Shown piece by piece: positions 13,401 through 21,086 of a stretch of DNA of 24,542 bases; positions within the stretch are counted from its first letter, which is position 1; each line of letters begins with the position of its first letter. Below the pieces are notes generated by a model. It was given only the letters and a program-made list of their open reading frames with translations. It was not told where the DNA came from and did not search any database. Origin of the DNA: a virus; the IMG/VR virus record IMGVR_UViG_3300005529_000097, positions 1-24,542 of that record; one strand, given 5' to 3'. The translations under genes were made by a program, and so were the position numbers.

Positions 13401-13829
13401 GTGGGCGCATACGACCCGCAAGGACGCCTGATCTGGTGCCTGTCCGGCTCCGGGCAGCCCACCACCATCAACGCCGCGGGAAACTCCGGCGGCTGGGGCG
13501 ACACCCCGCCGGCTGAGTACCCGTCGTCTGCGATCGACCTCGGCCGCGCGACAGACGTAACGATCATCGCCGCGGCCACCGGCATCACGGCGTCGCCGAC
13601 GTGGACGGTCAGCCTCGACCTGTACGACAACCAGGGCAACCTGATCCCCGCCGTGCTGTCGCTGACCGCCGTGACGGCAGCGAACACCCCGAAGACGGCC
13701 TCGATCGGGCTGCACGGGCCAACAGCCGCCACGTACATGCCCCTGCCGCTCTGGGGCCGCATCTCGTGGACCCTCACCGGGTCTGGGGCTGCGGTGTCCG
13801 GGGCCGAGATCAGCGTCTGGGGGCGATGA
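13401..13829 (+). CDS. Beta-rich protein, possible head decoration or fibre
   Basis: A 142-residue protein that looks all-beta, with alternating hydrophobic strands such as TDVTIIAAATGITA and WTVSLDLYDNQGNLIPAVLSL. GTG 13401 has GGAGGTGAG upstream. It lies just before the protease/scaffold gene, where some phages carry head decoration or fibre genes; that role is inference only. Confidence 0.6.
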   Translation: MGAYDPQGRLIWCLSGSGQPTTINAAGNSGGWGDTPPAEYPSSAIDLGRATDVTIIAAATGITASPTWTVSLDLYDNQGNLIPAVLSLTAVTAANTPKTASIGLHGPTAATYMPLPLWGRISWTLTGSGAAVSGAEISVWGR

Positions 13830-13832
13830 GGG

Positions 13833-15758
13833 GTGGCCAGGACGATCGCAACGATCGGCGGGACAGCGGTCGCGCCGGGAGTCAGCCTCAACCGCCGCTG
13901 GTACACCCGGCCCGTCATCGCCGCGGCGGTGGCGAAAGCACAGGAGCGGATCAGCAGCGACGGCTTGCCGCTCACGATGCTCACCCACCACGGCGCCGAT
14001 GACGATTCGACCCGCATTGTTGGCAAGGTCACGTCGATGTCGCTGGCCGAGGACGGTTCCGCCCGGTTCACCGCCGACATCGCTGACACCGAGCACGGCC
14101 GCACTATCGCGGCACTGGCCGACGATAGCGGCGACGGTGGCCCGTTCCTGAAGTCCATCAGCCTGCGCGGCGCGTGGGAGGGCAAGGTCAGCCGGGTCAC
14201 CGGCCCGGACGGCAAGGCCGCCGAGCGGGGTGAGGGGCTGAGCTTCGACGGGTTCGACTTCACCAAGACACCCGGCGTGGGTGCCGCGAAGCTCGACACC
14301 TTCGCCTGGGCGGCGGACGGCCAGCAAGAAACCACCGAGCGCGTGCTCATCACCGAGTCAGTGGAGGGGACCGTGACGGTCACCGAGACCACCGAGGACA
14401 CCACCACGGGCCAGGAGGCCCCGGCGCCACCCGCCGCCCCGCCAGAGGGCCTGCGGGAAACCCTGGCGGTGGTCCTCGGGCCAGTCCGCGAGGCCGACAA
14501 CGCCACCCCGGCCATGTCCAAGCGCGGCTCGGGGATGTCCGGCGGGGGCCGGAAGTGGGCGGACCCGGGCTACCAGAGCGACAAGAAGCAGCGTTACGAC
14601 ATCACCACCAAAGCCAAGGCGCTCACGGCGTGGCGGTACATCAACCAGGCCAGCAAGGCGGCCAAATACTCCTCATCCCAGCTGAAGAACATCAAGGGCC
14701 GCATCCGGTCCGCCCTCAAGGGTTTCGGTGTGTCGGTGTCCACCGAGTCGGCCCCGGGCTGGGGGTTCGAGGAAGCCCACCAGATCAGCGAGCCGGTGGC
14801 CGAGTACTACGGCGACTCGTCCCGCGCCGGGTCGTGGTGCGTCTCCGCGTCCAACGGCCCGGTCAACCTGTCGCTGTCCTCGTACTGCATGGACCCCGCT
14901 GACCTGGATGTCATCATCCGGGCGGCGGCCGACGCCGCCTGCAAGGCGCTTGCCGCGCTCGACCCGGACATGGACGGCGACGTCGATGTCCCCGGTGTGG
15001 GAGACGGCTCCGACACCGACCATGACAGCGGCCACGAGTCCGCGGAGGACCCAGAACTCACCGAGGCCACCGGCCCCGGTCAGCCCGCCGACGCGCGGGA
15101 AACTACCAACGGAACGGAGGCTCCCGTGACCACGGAGGCAACCACCACCCAGGGCGGGAGCGCCCCGTCCACCACCACGGCACCCGCCGCAACCGGCGCG
15201 TCCGCCCCGGCGGCCACCGAGACGGCCCCGGCCGCGACCGAGACTCAGGAGCAGCGCGAGAAGCGGCTCATCGCCGAAGCCCTCAAGGCTGCCGGCGTCA
15301 CGCCGCCCGTGGAGGAGACCCAGGAGCAGCGCGAGCAGCGGCTGATCGCCGAGGCTCTCAAGGCCGCCGGTGTCAGCCAGGCCGCCCCGGCTGCCCAGCC
15401 CACCCCGCCTGCACCCGCCACACCGGTCACCGAGACCGAGGAGCAGCGGATCGACCGCATGGTCGGCGAGCGCCTGGCCGCGGCCGGGCTCAAGCCGCCG
15501 GCCGAGGTCACCGAGGAGGAGAAGATCGACCGGATCGTCACCGAGCGGCTGCAGGGCATGGTCGCTGACGGCTCGATCCAGGTCCGCCGCTCTGGGCTGC
15601 TCGTCCGCGAGCACAACGTCCCCACCGGCGAGGCCGACAACCCCGGCAAGACCGAGGGTGAGCTGGCCAAGACCAGCGAGGACGAGTTTTTCGACTACGC
15701 CGGCGCGGCGCTGGTGAAGAACGCCGAGCACACCAGGGCGTTCGGCGGCAGCCGCTAA
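13833..15758 (+). CDS. Prohead protease fused to DUF6582-type segment and scaffold
   Basis: A 641-residue protein with three parts. (1) Residues about 1-165 resemble HK97/herpes-type (U35/S78) prohead proteases: LTHHG (50-54) and FLKSISLRG (105-113) are the likely His and Ser regions. (2) Residues 240-300 (KWADPGYQSDKKQRYDI onward) resemble the DUF6582-type phage segment, followed by NGPVNLSLSSYCMDPADLDV and an acidic loop DPDMDGDVDV like a calcium-binding loop. (3) Residues 471-576 carry four TQEQRxxRLIxExLKAAG-type repeats, a helical scaffold-like region. It should cleave and shape the prohead before DNA entry. Internal GTG codons with good ribosome sites may give shorter scaffold products. 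Confidence 0.82.
   Translation: MARTIATIGGTAVAPGVSLNRRWYTRPVIAAAVAKAQERISSDGLPLTMLTHHGADDDSTRIVGKVTSMSLAEDGSARFTADIADTEHGRTIAALADDSGDGGPFLKSISLRGAWEGKVSRVTGPDGKAAERGEGLSFDGFDFTKTPGVGAAKLDTFAWAADGQQETTERVLITESVEGTVTVTETTEDTTTGQEAPAPPAAPPEGLRETLAVVLGPVREADNATPAMSKRGSGMSGGGRKWADPGYQSDKKQRYDITTKAKALTAWRYINQASKAAKYSSSQLKNIKGRIRSALKGFGVSVSTESAPGWGFEEAHQISEPVAEYYGDSSRAGSWCVSASNGPVNLSLSSYCMDPADLDVIIRAAADAACKALAALDPDMDGDVDVPGVGDGSDTDHDSGHESAEDPELTEATGPGQPADARETTNGTEAPVTTEATTTQGGSAPSTTTAPAATGASAPAATETAPAATETQEQREKRLIAEALKAAGVTPPVEETQEQREQRLIAEALKAAGVSQAAPAAQPTPPAPATPVTETEEQRIDRMVGERLAAAGLKPPAEVTEEEKIDRIVTERLQGMVADGSIQVRRSGLLVREHNVPTGEADNPGKTEGELAKTSEDEFFDYAGAALVKNAEHTRAFGGSR
14363..14375 (+). promoter_or_regulatory. 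Possible internal translation start in protease/scaffold gene
   Basis: GGAGGGG (14363-14369) lies three bases before an in-frame GTG at 14373 (residue 181), at the end of the protease part. Initiation here would give a product with the DUF6582 and scaffold parts only. Spacing is short, so this is the weaker of the two candidates. Confidence 0.35.
15116..15128 (+). promoter_or_regulatory. Possible internal scaffold start
   Basis: GGAGG (15116-15120) lies five bases before an in-frame GTG at 15126 (residue 432), just before the Thr/Ala linker and scaffold repeats. Initiation would give a 210-residue scaffold-like protein, like the nested Nu3 of phage lambda gene C. Proposed from sequence only. 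Confidence 0.5.
15243..15560 (+). repeat. Four helical repeats in scaffold part
   Basis: Four copies of a T(Q/E)E(Q/E)(R/K)xxRxxxExL-type unit begin at residues 471, 496, 535 and 560, spaced 25, 39 and 25 residues. The first two are almost identical (one residue of 19 differs); the last two are diverged. They predict charged amphipathic helices, consistent with scaffolding. Confidence 0.7.
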
Positions 15759-15772
15759 CCGCACCATCCCCG

Positions 15773-15812
15773 GGCCGCGCCGGGCGCGTTCACCAGCGCC
15801 TGCGCGGCCTTC
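15773..15812 (+). other. Hairpin upstream of capsid gene
   Basis: In the 151-base gap before the capsid gene, GGCCGCGC (15773-15780) pairs with GCGCGGCC (15802-15809) and an inner stem GGCGC/GCGCC (15783-15787 with 15796-15800) extends it. A short TT tract follows, so partial termination or mRNA processing between scaffold and capsid is possible. The rest of the gap holds only the capsid ribosome site. Confidence 0.5.
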
Positions 15813-15909
15813 CGCACGCCAACCCTGACCGCCAGCGCTGAAACATGCCCTGGTGCCCCCGGGCGGAGACGGTCGCCAGTTCCCTCCAACCCGGAAGGAG
15901 TCACATACC

Positions 15910-17286
15910 GTGACTAGCCAGGTTCGTGAGGCGCTGACCGCTCTCGGCGCGTCTCCGTTCATCCAGAAGGTCATCGACCCTGTCCTGGTCGAGCTCCAGC
16001 GCCGGTACGCGCCGCTGGTGCGGTCCATCCCGTCCCAGCGGTGGACGACCGACGTCTACAACTTCAACCAGCGCACCACCGTCCCCGGCGGCGGTTTCGT
16101 CGTGGACGGCGGCTCCCGGCCGCTGACCTCCAGCACGTACGTGCAGAACAGCGTCCAGATGAAGCACATCCTGTCGGTGGGCGCTGTCACCGGCTACGCG
16201 GAGGCGATCACCTCCGACCTCATCGGGTCGCTGCGGCGCACAGAAATTATGGGCGCCACCCAGGGTTTCTACTGGGACGTGGAGACCGGCATCTGCTGGG
16301 GCAACGCCGCGTCCACGATGAACGGCGCGCAGCCGCAGTACGACGGCCTCGACACCCTCGTGTCCGACTTCACCTCCGGGTACTTCAACTCGGTCGACTT
16401 CGCGCACGGGACGTTCTCGCTGGGCACGATGGACAAACTGATCGACATCATCGCCCGCAACGCGAAGGTGCCGGTCGAGAACTCCAACTGGCAGTTCGTG
16501 CTGTCCACCACAGCCAAGAGCAAGGTCTCGCAGCTGCTGGTGAACCAGCAGCGGTTCGAGCAGGTCGAGATCGCCGCCGGCCTGGTCGTGGACACCTACC
16601 GCAACATCCCGATGGTGCCCACGTCGTTCCTGTCGCCGGCCGGGTACGCCATGGGCGCGGTCACCGCGACCACGGCGACCACGGGCGGGTCGATCCCGGC
16701 GTCTACCACGTTCTACTACAAGGTGGCGCCGGTCATCTCCCGCCAGGGCGAGGCGCTGCCTTCGGGTGAGGTCTCCCAGGCCACCGGGTCCGGGACCGGC
16801 ACCAACATCATCACGCTCGCGTTCACCCCGCCGACCGGCGAGGACGGCCTCTCGGCGCAGCTGTACAAGGTGTACCGGGGCACGGCGTCGGGGAGCGAGT
16901 CGTTCCTCGGCTACGTGGACGCCTCGGTCGGCCTGATGTCCGATGGGGTGACCCCGATCCCGACCACGTCGATCATCGATACCGGCACGGCGCTGGTCCC
17001 GCAGAACGGCTCCACGGTGCCGGGGACGCTGCCCACGGCGTACTACGGGACGAACGCGAACCTGCTGCCCCCGGCGGCCGGGGACGAGTCGATCTACCTG
17101 ATCAGCCGGGTCAAGAACAACGTGGTCCGGCCGTACGTGCGAGAAGCCAGGCCACTCGATGTGTATCCAACCACGGCCAGCCCGGACAGCCTGCCCTACG
17201 CACTTATCGGAGATACGTGCTTCGCGGTGCGTGCCTCCCGGTTCGTCGCACGGGCGGCCCGGGTCGCGGTGTCGCTGACCTCCTGA
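15910..17286 (+). CDS. Major capsid protein (HK97-like) with inserted beta domain
   Basis: A 458-residue protein starting at GTG 15910, nine bases after GGAAGGAG; an upstream in-frame ATG (15853) has no such site. The N-terminal part (VREALTALGASPFIQKVIDP onward, with the DVYNFNQRTTVPGGGFVVDGG region) and C-terminal part fit an HK97-like capsid subunit. Between them, residues about 248-381 form a beta-rich insertion resembling an Ig/fibronectin type III domain (TTFYYKVAPVISRQGEALPS, LYKVYRGTASG). Inserted domains like this decorate some capsids from outside. It should be the most abundant structural protein. Confidence 0.88.
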   Translation: MTSQVREALTALGASPFIQKVIDPVLVELQRRYAPLVRSIPSQRWTTDVYNFNQRTTVPGGGFVVDGGSRPLTSSTYVQNSVQMKHILSVGAVTGYAEAITSDLIGSLRRTEIMGATQGFYWDVETGICWGNAASTMNGAQPQYDGLDTLVSDFTSGYFNSVDFAHGTFSLGTMDKLIDIIARNAKVPVENSNWQFVLSTTAKSKVSQLLVNQQRFEQVEIAAGLVVDTYRNIPMVPTSFLSPAGYAMGAVTATTATTGGSIPASTTFYYKVAPVISRQGEALPSGEVSQATGSGTGTNIITLAFTPPTGEDGLSAQLYKVYRGTASGSESFLGYVDASVGLMSDGVTPIPTTSIIDTGTALVPQNGSTVPGTLPTAYYGTNANLLPPAAGDESIYLISRVKNNVVRPYVREARPLDVYPTTASPDSLPYALIGDTCFAVRASRFVARAARVAVSLTS

Positions 17287-17305
17287 CCCGGAGGCGCACC
17301 GGACA

Positions 17306-17360
17306 CGCAGTGAGGGGGACCGCCCGGCCTTCGGGGGCCCGGACGGTCCCCCTCACTGCG
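17306..17360 (+). other. Very strong hairpin after the capsid gene
   Basis: A perfect 17-bp stem (17306-17322 with 17344-17360) encloses an inner CCGG-type stem with a TTCG loop. It begins 19 bases after the capsid stop and ends 22 bases before the next start. No T-run follows, so it is more likely an mRNA-stabilising or processing element that raises capsid expression than a complete terminator. Confidence 0.65.
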
Positions 17361-17382
17361 CCCCACCCAGGAAGGAACCAGC

Positions 17383-17697
17383 ATGAACGAGCCCACTGTC
17401 CCGCTCCGCAAGGCGTCGGGGGGCTGCTCGGTTCTCGGCTACATGTGGCCGGAAGACGGCGCGGTCGTGGACGTCGAATACGGCGACGCGATGACCCTGC
17501 TCGCCATCCAGGACGGGGATTTCACCGTCGCGGACGACGACTTGCCGAAGGTGAAGCCGGCCGCCGTCACCGAGCCCGGCCCGGAGGCGGACGTCACCGA
17601 GCCCGCACCCACAGCGGACGCCGGGGTGGCCGAGCCGAAGCAGGGCAGCAAGCCGCACCCGCGCAACGTCGGCCGCGGCACCACCACCAAGCGCTGA
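17383..17697 (+). CDS. Small head protein downstream of capsid, hypothetical
   Basis: A 104-residue protein with a folded N-terminal half (VLGYMWPEDGAVVDVEYGDAMTLL) and a Pro/Ala/Glu then basic C-terminus. ATG 17383 has GGAAGGAA upstream. A small gene of this kind often follows actinophage capsid genes; role unknown. Confidence 0.65.
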   Translation: MNEPTVPLRKASGGCSVLGYMWPEDGAVVDVEYGDAMTLLAIQDGDFTVADDDLPKVKPAAVTEPGPEADVTEPAPTADAGVAEPKQGSKPHPRNVGRGTTTKR

Positions 17698-17860
17698 GAC
17701 GTGCGGGGCGGCCGACTGGCCGGCCAAAGGGCAGGTAGCCAAACCGCTCCCGGGTGCGATACTCGCGCGCCCGGCCGCGGGGACGAGGTGTGAAGGGTTT
17801 CCAAGCAGAAGGCCAGTGGACCCGCCTGCCGCCGCCTCGCACACCACCGGGGGGTGAGCG
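17698..17860. other. Gap of 163 bases, no gene; short palindrome
   Basis: No gene is seen. TGGCCGGCCA (17717-17726) is a perfect 10-bp palindrome, and GATACT near 17757 could be a weak -10 without a clear -35. A G-run before 17861 is the ribosome site for the next gene. Confidence 0.4.
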
Positions 17861-18550
17861 GTGGCCGATGACGTCACCCCGCTGTGCTCGGTGGAGCAGT
17901 TCACAGCCGGCGCCTACGGCGACCTGGTCTCCGGCTACAACCCGGCCACTGTGGCGGATTACCTCGGCGAGGCCACCCGCAAATGCGAGGACATCACCGA
18001 CCGCCGGCTCGCCCCGTTCACCGGCCTGACCGAAACCACCAGGGCGTCCGGGATCGACCCGGACGAGTACGGCGGGGTACAGGGGATGCCGGTCAGCATC
18101 CAGGCCACCCTCGGCCAGTCTGAGGCGTCCGCGCTGGGCATGACGAACCTGGTCCGGCACACGTGGCTGCGCCAGTACCCGCCGCGCTACCCGGACCTGT
18201 GGCTTCAGAACCCCACGATCCAGGTGCTGGTGATCCGCTCCTACGGCGGCATCCAGCCCATGACAACGGCACAGATCCTCGACGGCCCTGACGACACCGG
18301 GCACGTCTGGTTCCAGCTCGGCCAGTTCATCCCGGTCGGGTCGCGGATCCGGGTGACCTACCCGGGTGGCTACACCGTCGCTGTCCCCGGTTCGCTGAAG
18401 CGGGGGTGCGAGTACATCGCGGCGTCGATCGTGGTGCGGGAACTCGACCCGGACTCCACCAGCCACGACCCGGACCAGCTGTACGACACGGGCGTGCGTT
18501 GGCTCAGCGGCTATCACCGGGACGGGGGCTGCGGTGAGCGGGCCCGCTGA
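17861..18550 (+). CDS. Head-tail connector (HK97 gp6-like adaptor)
   Basis: A 229-residue protein with a helical N-terminal part (PATVADYLGEATRKCEDITDRRL) and a beta-rich middle, the plan of gp6-like adaptors that bind the portal from below and form the first connector ring. Position after the capsid gene supports this. GTG 17861 follows a G-run. It overlaps the next gene by 17 bases. Confidence 0.65.
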   Translation: MADDVTPLCSVEQFTAGAYGDLVSGYNPATVADYLGEATRKCEDITDRRLAPFTGLTETTRASGIDPDEYGGVQGMPVSIQATLGQSEASALGMTNLVRHTWLRQYPPRYPDLWLQNPTIQVLVIRSYGGIQPMTTAQILDGPDDTGHVWFQLGQFIPVGSRIRVTYPGGYTVAVPGSLKRGCEYIAASIVVRELDPDSTSHDPDQLYDTGVRWLSGYHRDGGCGERAR

Positions 18551-19037
18551 CGCGGTGCAGCGCGAGGCGGACTGGCTGGCGACGGCCGGCGATTCACTGC
18601 CTGCCCTGCTGGCCCCGGACGGCCCGTGGCAGGTTGTGCAGGCGTACTGGCCGGGCGCCCGGTTCGCGGCGATGAAAACCGGCATCTACGTGCAGCGCCG
18701 CAAGGCTTCGGTGCCGAGGTTCGGCGGCCAGCGGCTGATGCCGAAGTACTCGTTTCTGCTGAAACTGGTGTGGCCGGCGAAGAATGTCACCGCCACGTCG
18801 GGGCTGGCCGAGGGCGCGCAGCAGGACTTTGACAACGCGATCGCGCTGCTGCTTCAGCGGATCGACGGCCTCCCGGGGGACAAAACCCACGGCGGCCGGT
18901 TCCTGTCCGTGGGCGAGACACCACCCGGCACCTACCCGACTGTGGACTTCGCCGACCCGGAGCAGACAATCCCGGTGCTGTCGGCGTTGCGGGCCACGGT
19001 CACCTACAACGCCGACGACCCGGAAATTCTCGGCTAG
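18534..19037 (+). CDS. Probable tail terminator / neck protein
   Basis: A 167-residue protein overlapping the adaptor by 17 bases. It has an alpha/beta pattern (YSFLLKLVWPAKN, then a helix AQQDFDNAIALLLQRI and a DPEQTIPVLSALRATVTY strand) like gpU-type tail terminators, which cap the tail tube and join it to the head. Placement between adaptor and tail tube genes agrees. Identification is moderately sure. Confidence 0.55.
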   Translation: MSGPADAVQREADWLATAGDSLPALLAPDGPWQVVQAYWPGARFAAMKTGIYVQRRKASVPRFGGQRLMPKYSFLLKLVWPAKNVTATSGLAEGAQQDFDNAIALLLQRIDGLPGDKTHGGRFLSVGETPPGTYPTVDFADPEQTIPVLSALRATVTYNADDPEILG

Positions 19038-19067
19038 CCCGATCCCCAAGCGACCCGGGAGGCTCCC

Positions 19068-19379
19068 GTGCGCCAGCAACTGCCCGAAGACGCCGGCTAC
19101 CCGCTGAACGTCAATGGTGTCGGCCCGGTCCACCCGGGCGACGTGTTCGACGCCCCGCTTCCCGTCCCGGGCTGCCGCCTGCTCGACCCGCCTCCGGCGC
19201 CAGACGGCGCGGACGGCCCGCAGGACGGCCCAGCGGACCCCGCCGCAGGTGACGGCGACGGCGGCGGCGTTCCCGAGCCCACAGGGCCGCAGGGCGACGG
19301 CGCGGACCCGGCCGCCGGGGACCCACCAGCAGAACGGGCTCCTGCCCGCCGCAACTCATCGAAGGGAGCGCGGGCATGA
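19068..19379 (+). CDS. Small Asp/Pro/Gly-rich protein before tail tube
   Basis: A 103-residue protein with a short folded start (LPEDAGYPLNVNGVGPVHPGDVFD) then a disordered Asp/Gly/Pro/Ala region and a basic end. GTG 19068 follows GGGAGG by five bases. Its stop overlaps the tail tube ATG (ATGA). Likely a minor neck or tail protein; function unknown. Confidence 0.55.
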   Translation: MRQQLPEDAGYPLNVNGVGPVHPGDVFDAPLPVPGCRLLDPPPAPDGADGPQDGPADPAAGDGDGGGVPEPTGPQGDGADPAAGDPPAERAPARRNSSKGARA

Positions 19380-20536
19380 GTGGCGTGCTCAGCCGCCTGA
19401 CCAAGCTTGGGATGGCCAAGGAAGACGACAACGGGGAGTACAAGATCCCATCGGTGTCGGTGCCGTGGAACACCGCCAAATACGTCGACATCACCGACCC
19501 GCTGCGGGACGAGTCGGTCCGCGCGAACGACGACGTCCTCCAGGCGCTCCAGCCGGGGGCGAAGAACACGACGTGGGAACTGGACATCAACTCCTACGCC
19601 GACTTCATCGGGCACCTGTTCGTCGGCATGGGCCTCTTCGACACCGTGGTTGCCGGTGTCTCCACGACCCTTTCGTCCGCGACCACGGCCGGGGCGACAT
19701 CCATCTCGGTAGCCGTGACGATCCCACAGGGGTCCATCATCAAGGTCGGCACCGGCGCCGCCGTGGAGTACGCCACCACCGGCACACCGTCCGGCTCGGG
19801 GCCGTTCATCATCCCGGTCACCGGCGGCACCGGGGCGGGCCTGATCAGCGCCCACGGTTCCGGTGACCCGGTGGTGGGGCAGGCCACCCACACGTTCAAG
19901 CAGAACCGCACCTTCTCGACCGTGTGGCCGTCCTACTCGTTCACCACGAACGATGGCGTCGACATCCTCGGCTGGGCCGGGTGCGTCATGTCCGAACTCC
20001 AGGTGAAGATCGACCCGAAGGGCCTGATCACCCTCTCGCCGAAGTACGCCGGGATGCCCTCGGGCACCCAGGCCGATTTCATGTACGGCGCCAGCGCTGT
20101 GCAGCCGGCGCCGGGCTGGGCGTGGACCGTCACCAACGCCGGGGCGGCGTCCACCCGCGGCCTGACGATGGACATCACGTTCAAGCGCGCCCAGGAACTG
20201 ATCCACGGCTCCACCGGCGAGCAGGGGCCGCGTGAGGTTTTCGCGGGCGCGCTGGAGATCGACGGCAGCTACAAGGCGATCTTCGAGTCCGACACCGACA
20301 TCAACCTTTTCCGCAACTACACCCAGACGGTCACCACGCACACCATGTCGCAGCCGGTGAGTTTCGGCGGCGCGTCGGTGGCAGTGACCATGTCGCAGTC
20401 GGGCTACACGACCGGGGAGGTCGTCAACTCGGGCCCGTACCTGCAGCTTGACCAGAACGTCTCCGGCATCGCGAACGCGACCGATGGCGGGGTTACGTCC
20501 GTGGTGGTCAAGAACTTCGTTTCTAGCGCGTTCTGA
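19376..20536 (+). CDS. Major tail tube protein with inserted domain
   Basis: A 386-residue protein that fits a tail tube subunit: mostly beta, with the N-terminal KYVDITDPLRDESVRANDDV region and later strands. Residues about 92-172 (SSATTAGATSISVAVTIPQG onward) look like an inserted beta domain that would project from the tube. ATG 19376 overlaps the upstream stop. It is followed by a terminator and by tail chaperone genes, as in long non-contractile tails. Confidence 0.78.
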   Translation: MSGVLSRLTKLGMAKEDDNGEYKIPSVSVPWNTAKYVDITDPLRDESVRANDDVLQALQPGAKNTTWELDINSYADFIGHLFVGMGLFDTVVAGVSTTLSSATTAGATSISVAVTIPQGSIIKVGTGAAVEYATTGTPSGSGPFIIPVTGGTGAGLISAHGSGDPVVGQATHTFKQNRTFSTVWPSYSFTTNDGVDILGWAGCVMSELQVKIDPKGLITLSPKYAGMPSGTQADFMYGASAVQPAPGWAWTVTNAGAASTRGLTMDITFKRAQELIHGSTGEQGPREVFAGALEIDGSYKAIFESDTDINLFRNYTQTVTTHTMSQPVSFGGASVAVTMSQSGYTTGEVVNSGPYLQLDQNVSGIANATDGGVTSVVVKNFVSSAF

Positions 20537-20560
20537 CCGGGATCGCCCCGGTCTTTCCTT
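20535..20560 (+). terminator. Intrinsic terminator after tail tube gene
   Basis: GACCGGG (20535-20541) pairs with CCCGGTC (20547-20553) around a 5-base loop, followed by TTTCCTT. It starts within the stop codon of the tail tube gene and would reduce transcription into the less abundant chaperone and tape-measure genes. Confidence 0.6.
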
Positions 20561-20579
20561 ACCTGAAGGGTGGCCAACT

Positions 20580-21086
20580 GTGCCTGGCTACGCTGCTCGA
20601 ACCATCCGCCTCAACTTCGACCTGACCGAAGACCCGCAGAACGACCCCATCTGGGTCGTCATCAAAAACCCCAAGCTCCTGCCGCCGCAGATGTTCCGCA
20701 ACAGCGGCGCCGCCGAACTTGAGGTGGACGAGGCGACCGGCCAGCCGAAGAACGCCGACGCCGCCGCTGACACCGGGGCGCAGATGGCCGGGCGGCTCAT
20801 CGTCGCCTGGCGGGTCTACGACGCCACCACGTCGCCCGAGTTCGACCCGCAGACCGGCGAGGAACTGCCCGGCACCACGCAGGATCTTCTCCCGGCCCCC
20901 GCCGGGGGCAACGGTGTCCCGCCGGAGCAGTACGCCAAACTGCCAGGCGAGATCCAGATCAAGATCATGGAGACGATCGCGGAGGCGATAAACCCTTCCA
21001 AAGCCCAGAGTACGCAGAACTCCTCTGGGCAGCCGAATCCGCCTACGACGGAACTTGGCAGTCCGGAGCCCTCCCTCCAGAGCTAG
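20580..21086 (+). CDS. Tail assembly chaperone, short form
   Basis: A 168-residue protein starting GTG 20580 after GAAGGG. It lies between the tail tube and tape measure genes and ends in a Ser/Pro/Gln-rich tail, as in lambda gpG-like chaperones that bind the tape measure during tail assembly. The last 29 codons are replaced in the frameshift product. Confidence 0.78.
   Translation: MPGYAARTIRLNFDLTEDPQNDPIWVVIKNPKLLPPQMFRNSGAAELEVDEATGQPKNADAAADTGAQMAGRLIVAWRVYDATTSPEFDPQTGEELPGTTQDLLPAPAGGNGVPPEQYAKLPGEIQIKIMETIAEAINPSKAQSTQNSSGQPNPPTTELGSPEPSLQS

Noticed and set aside
13265-16028. Long minus frames opposite protease/scaffold
   Set aside because: Composition mirrors the plus-strand codon bias; no start signals or motifs.
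19097-20341. 414-codon minus frame opposite the tail tube gene
   Set aside because: Antisense shadow; tail tube frame has coupling overlap and protein-like pattern.
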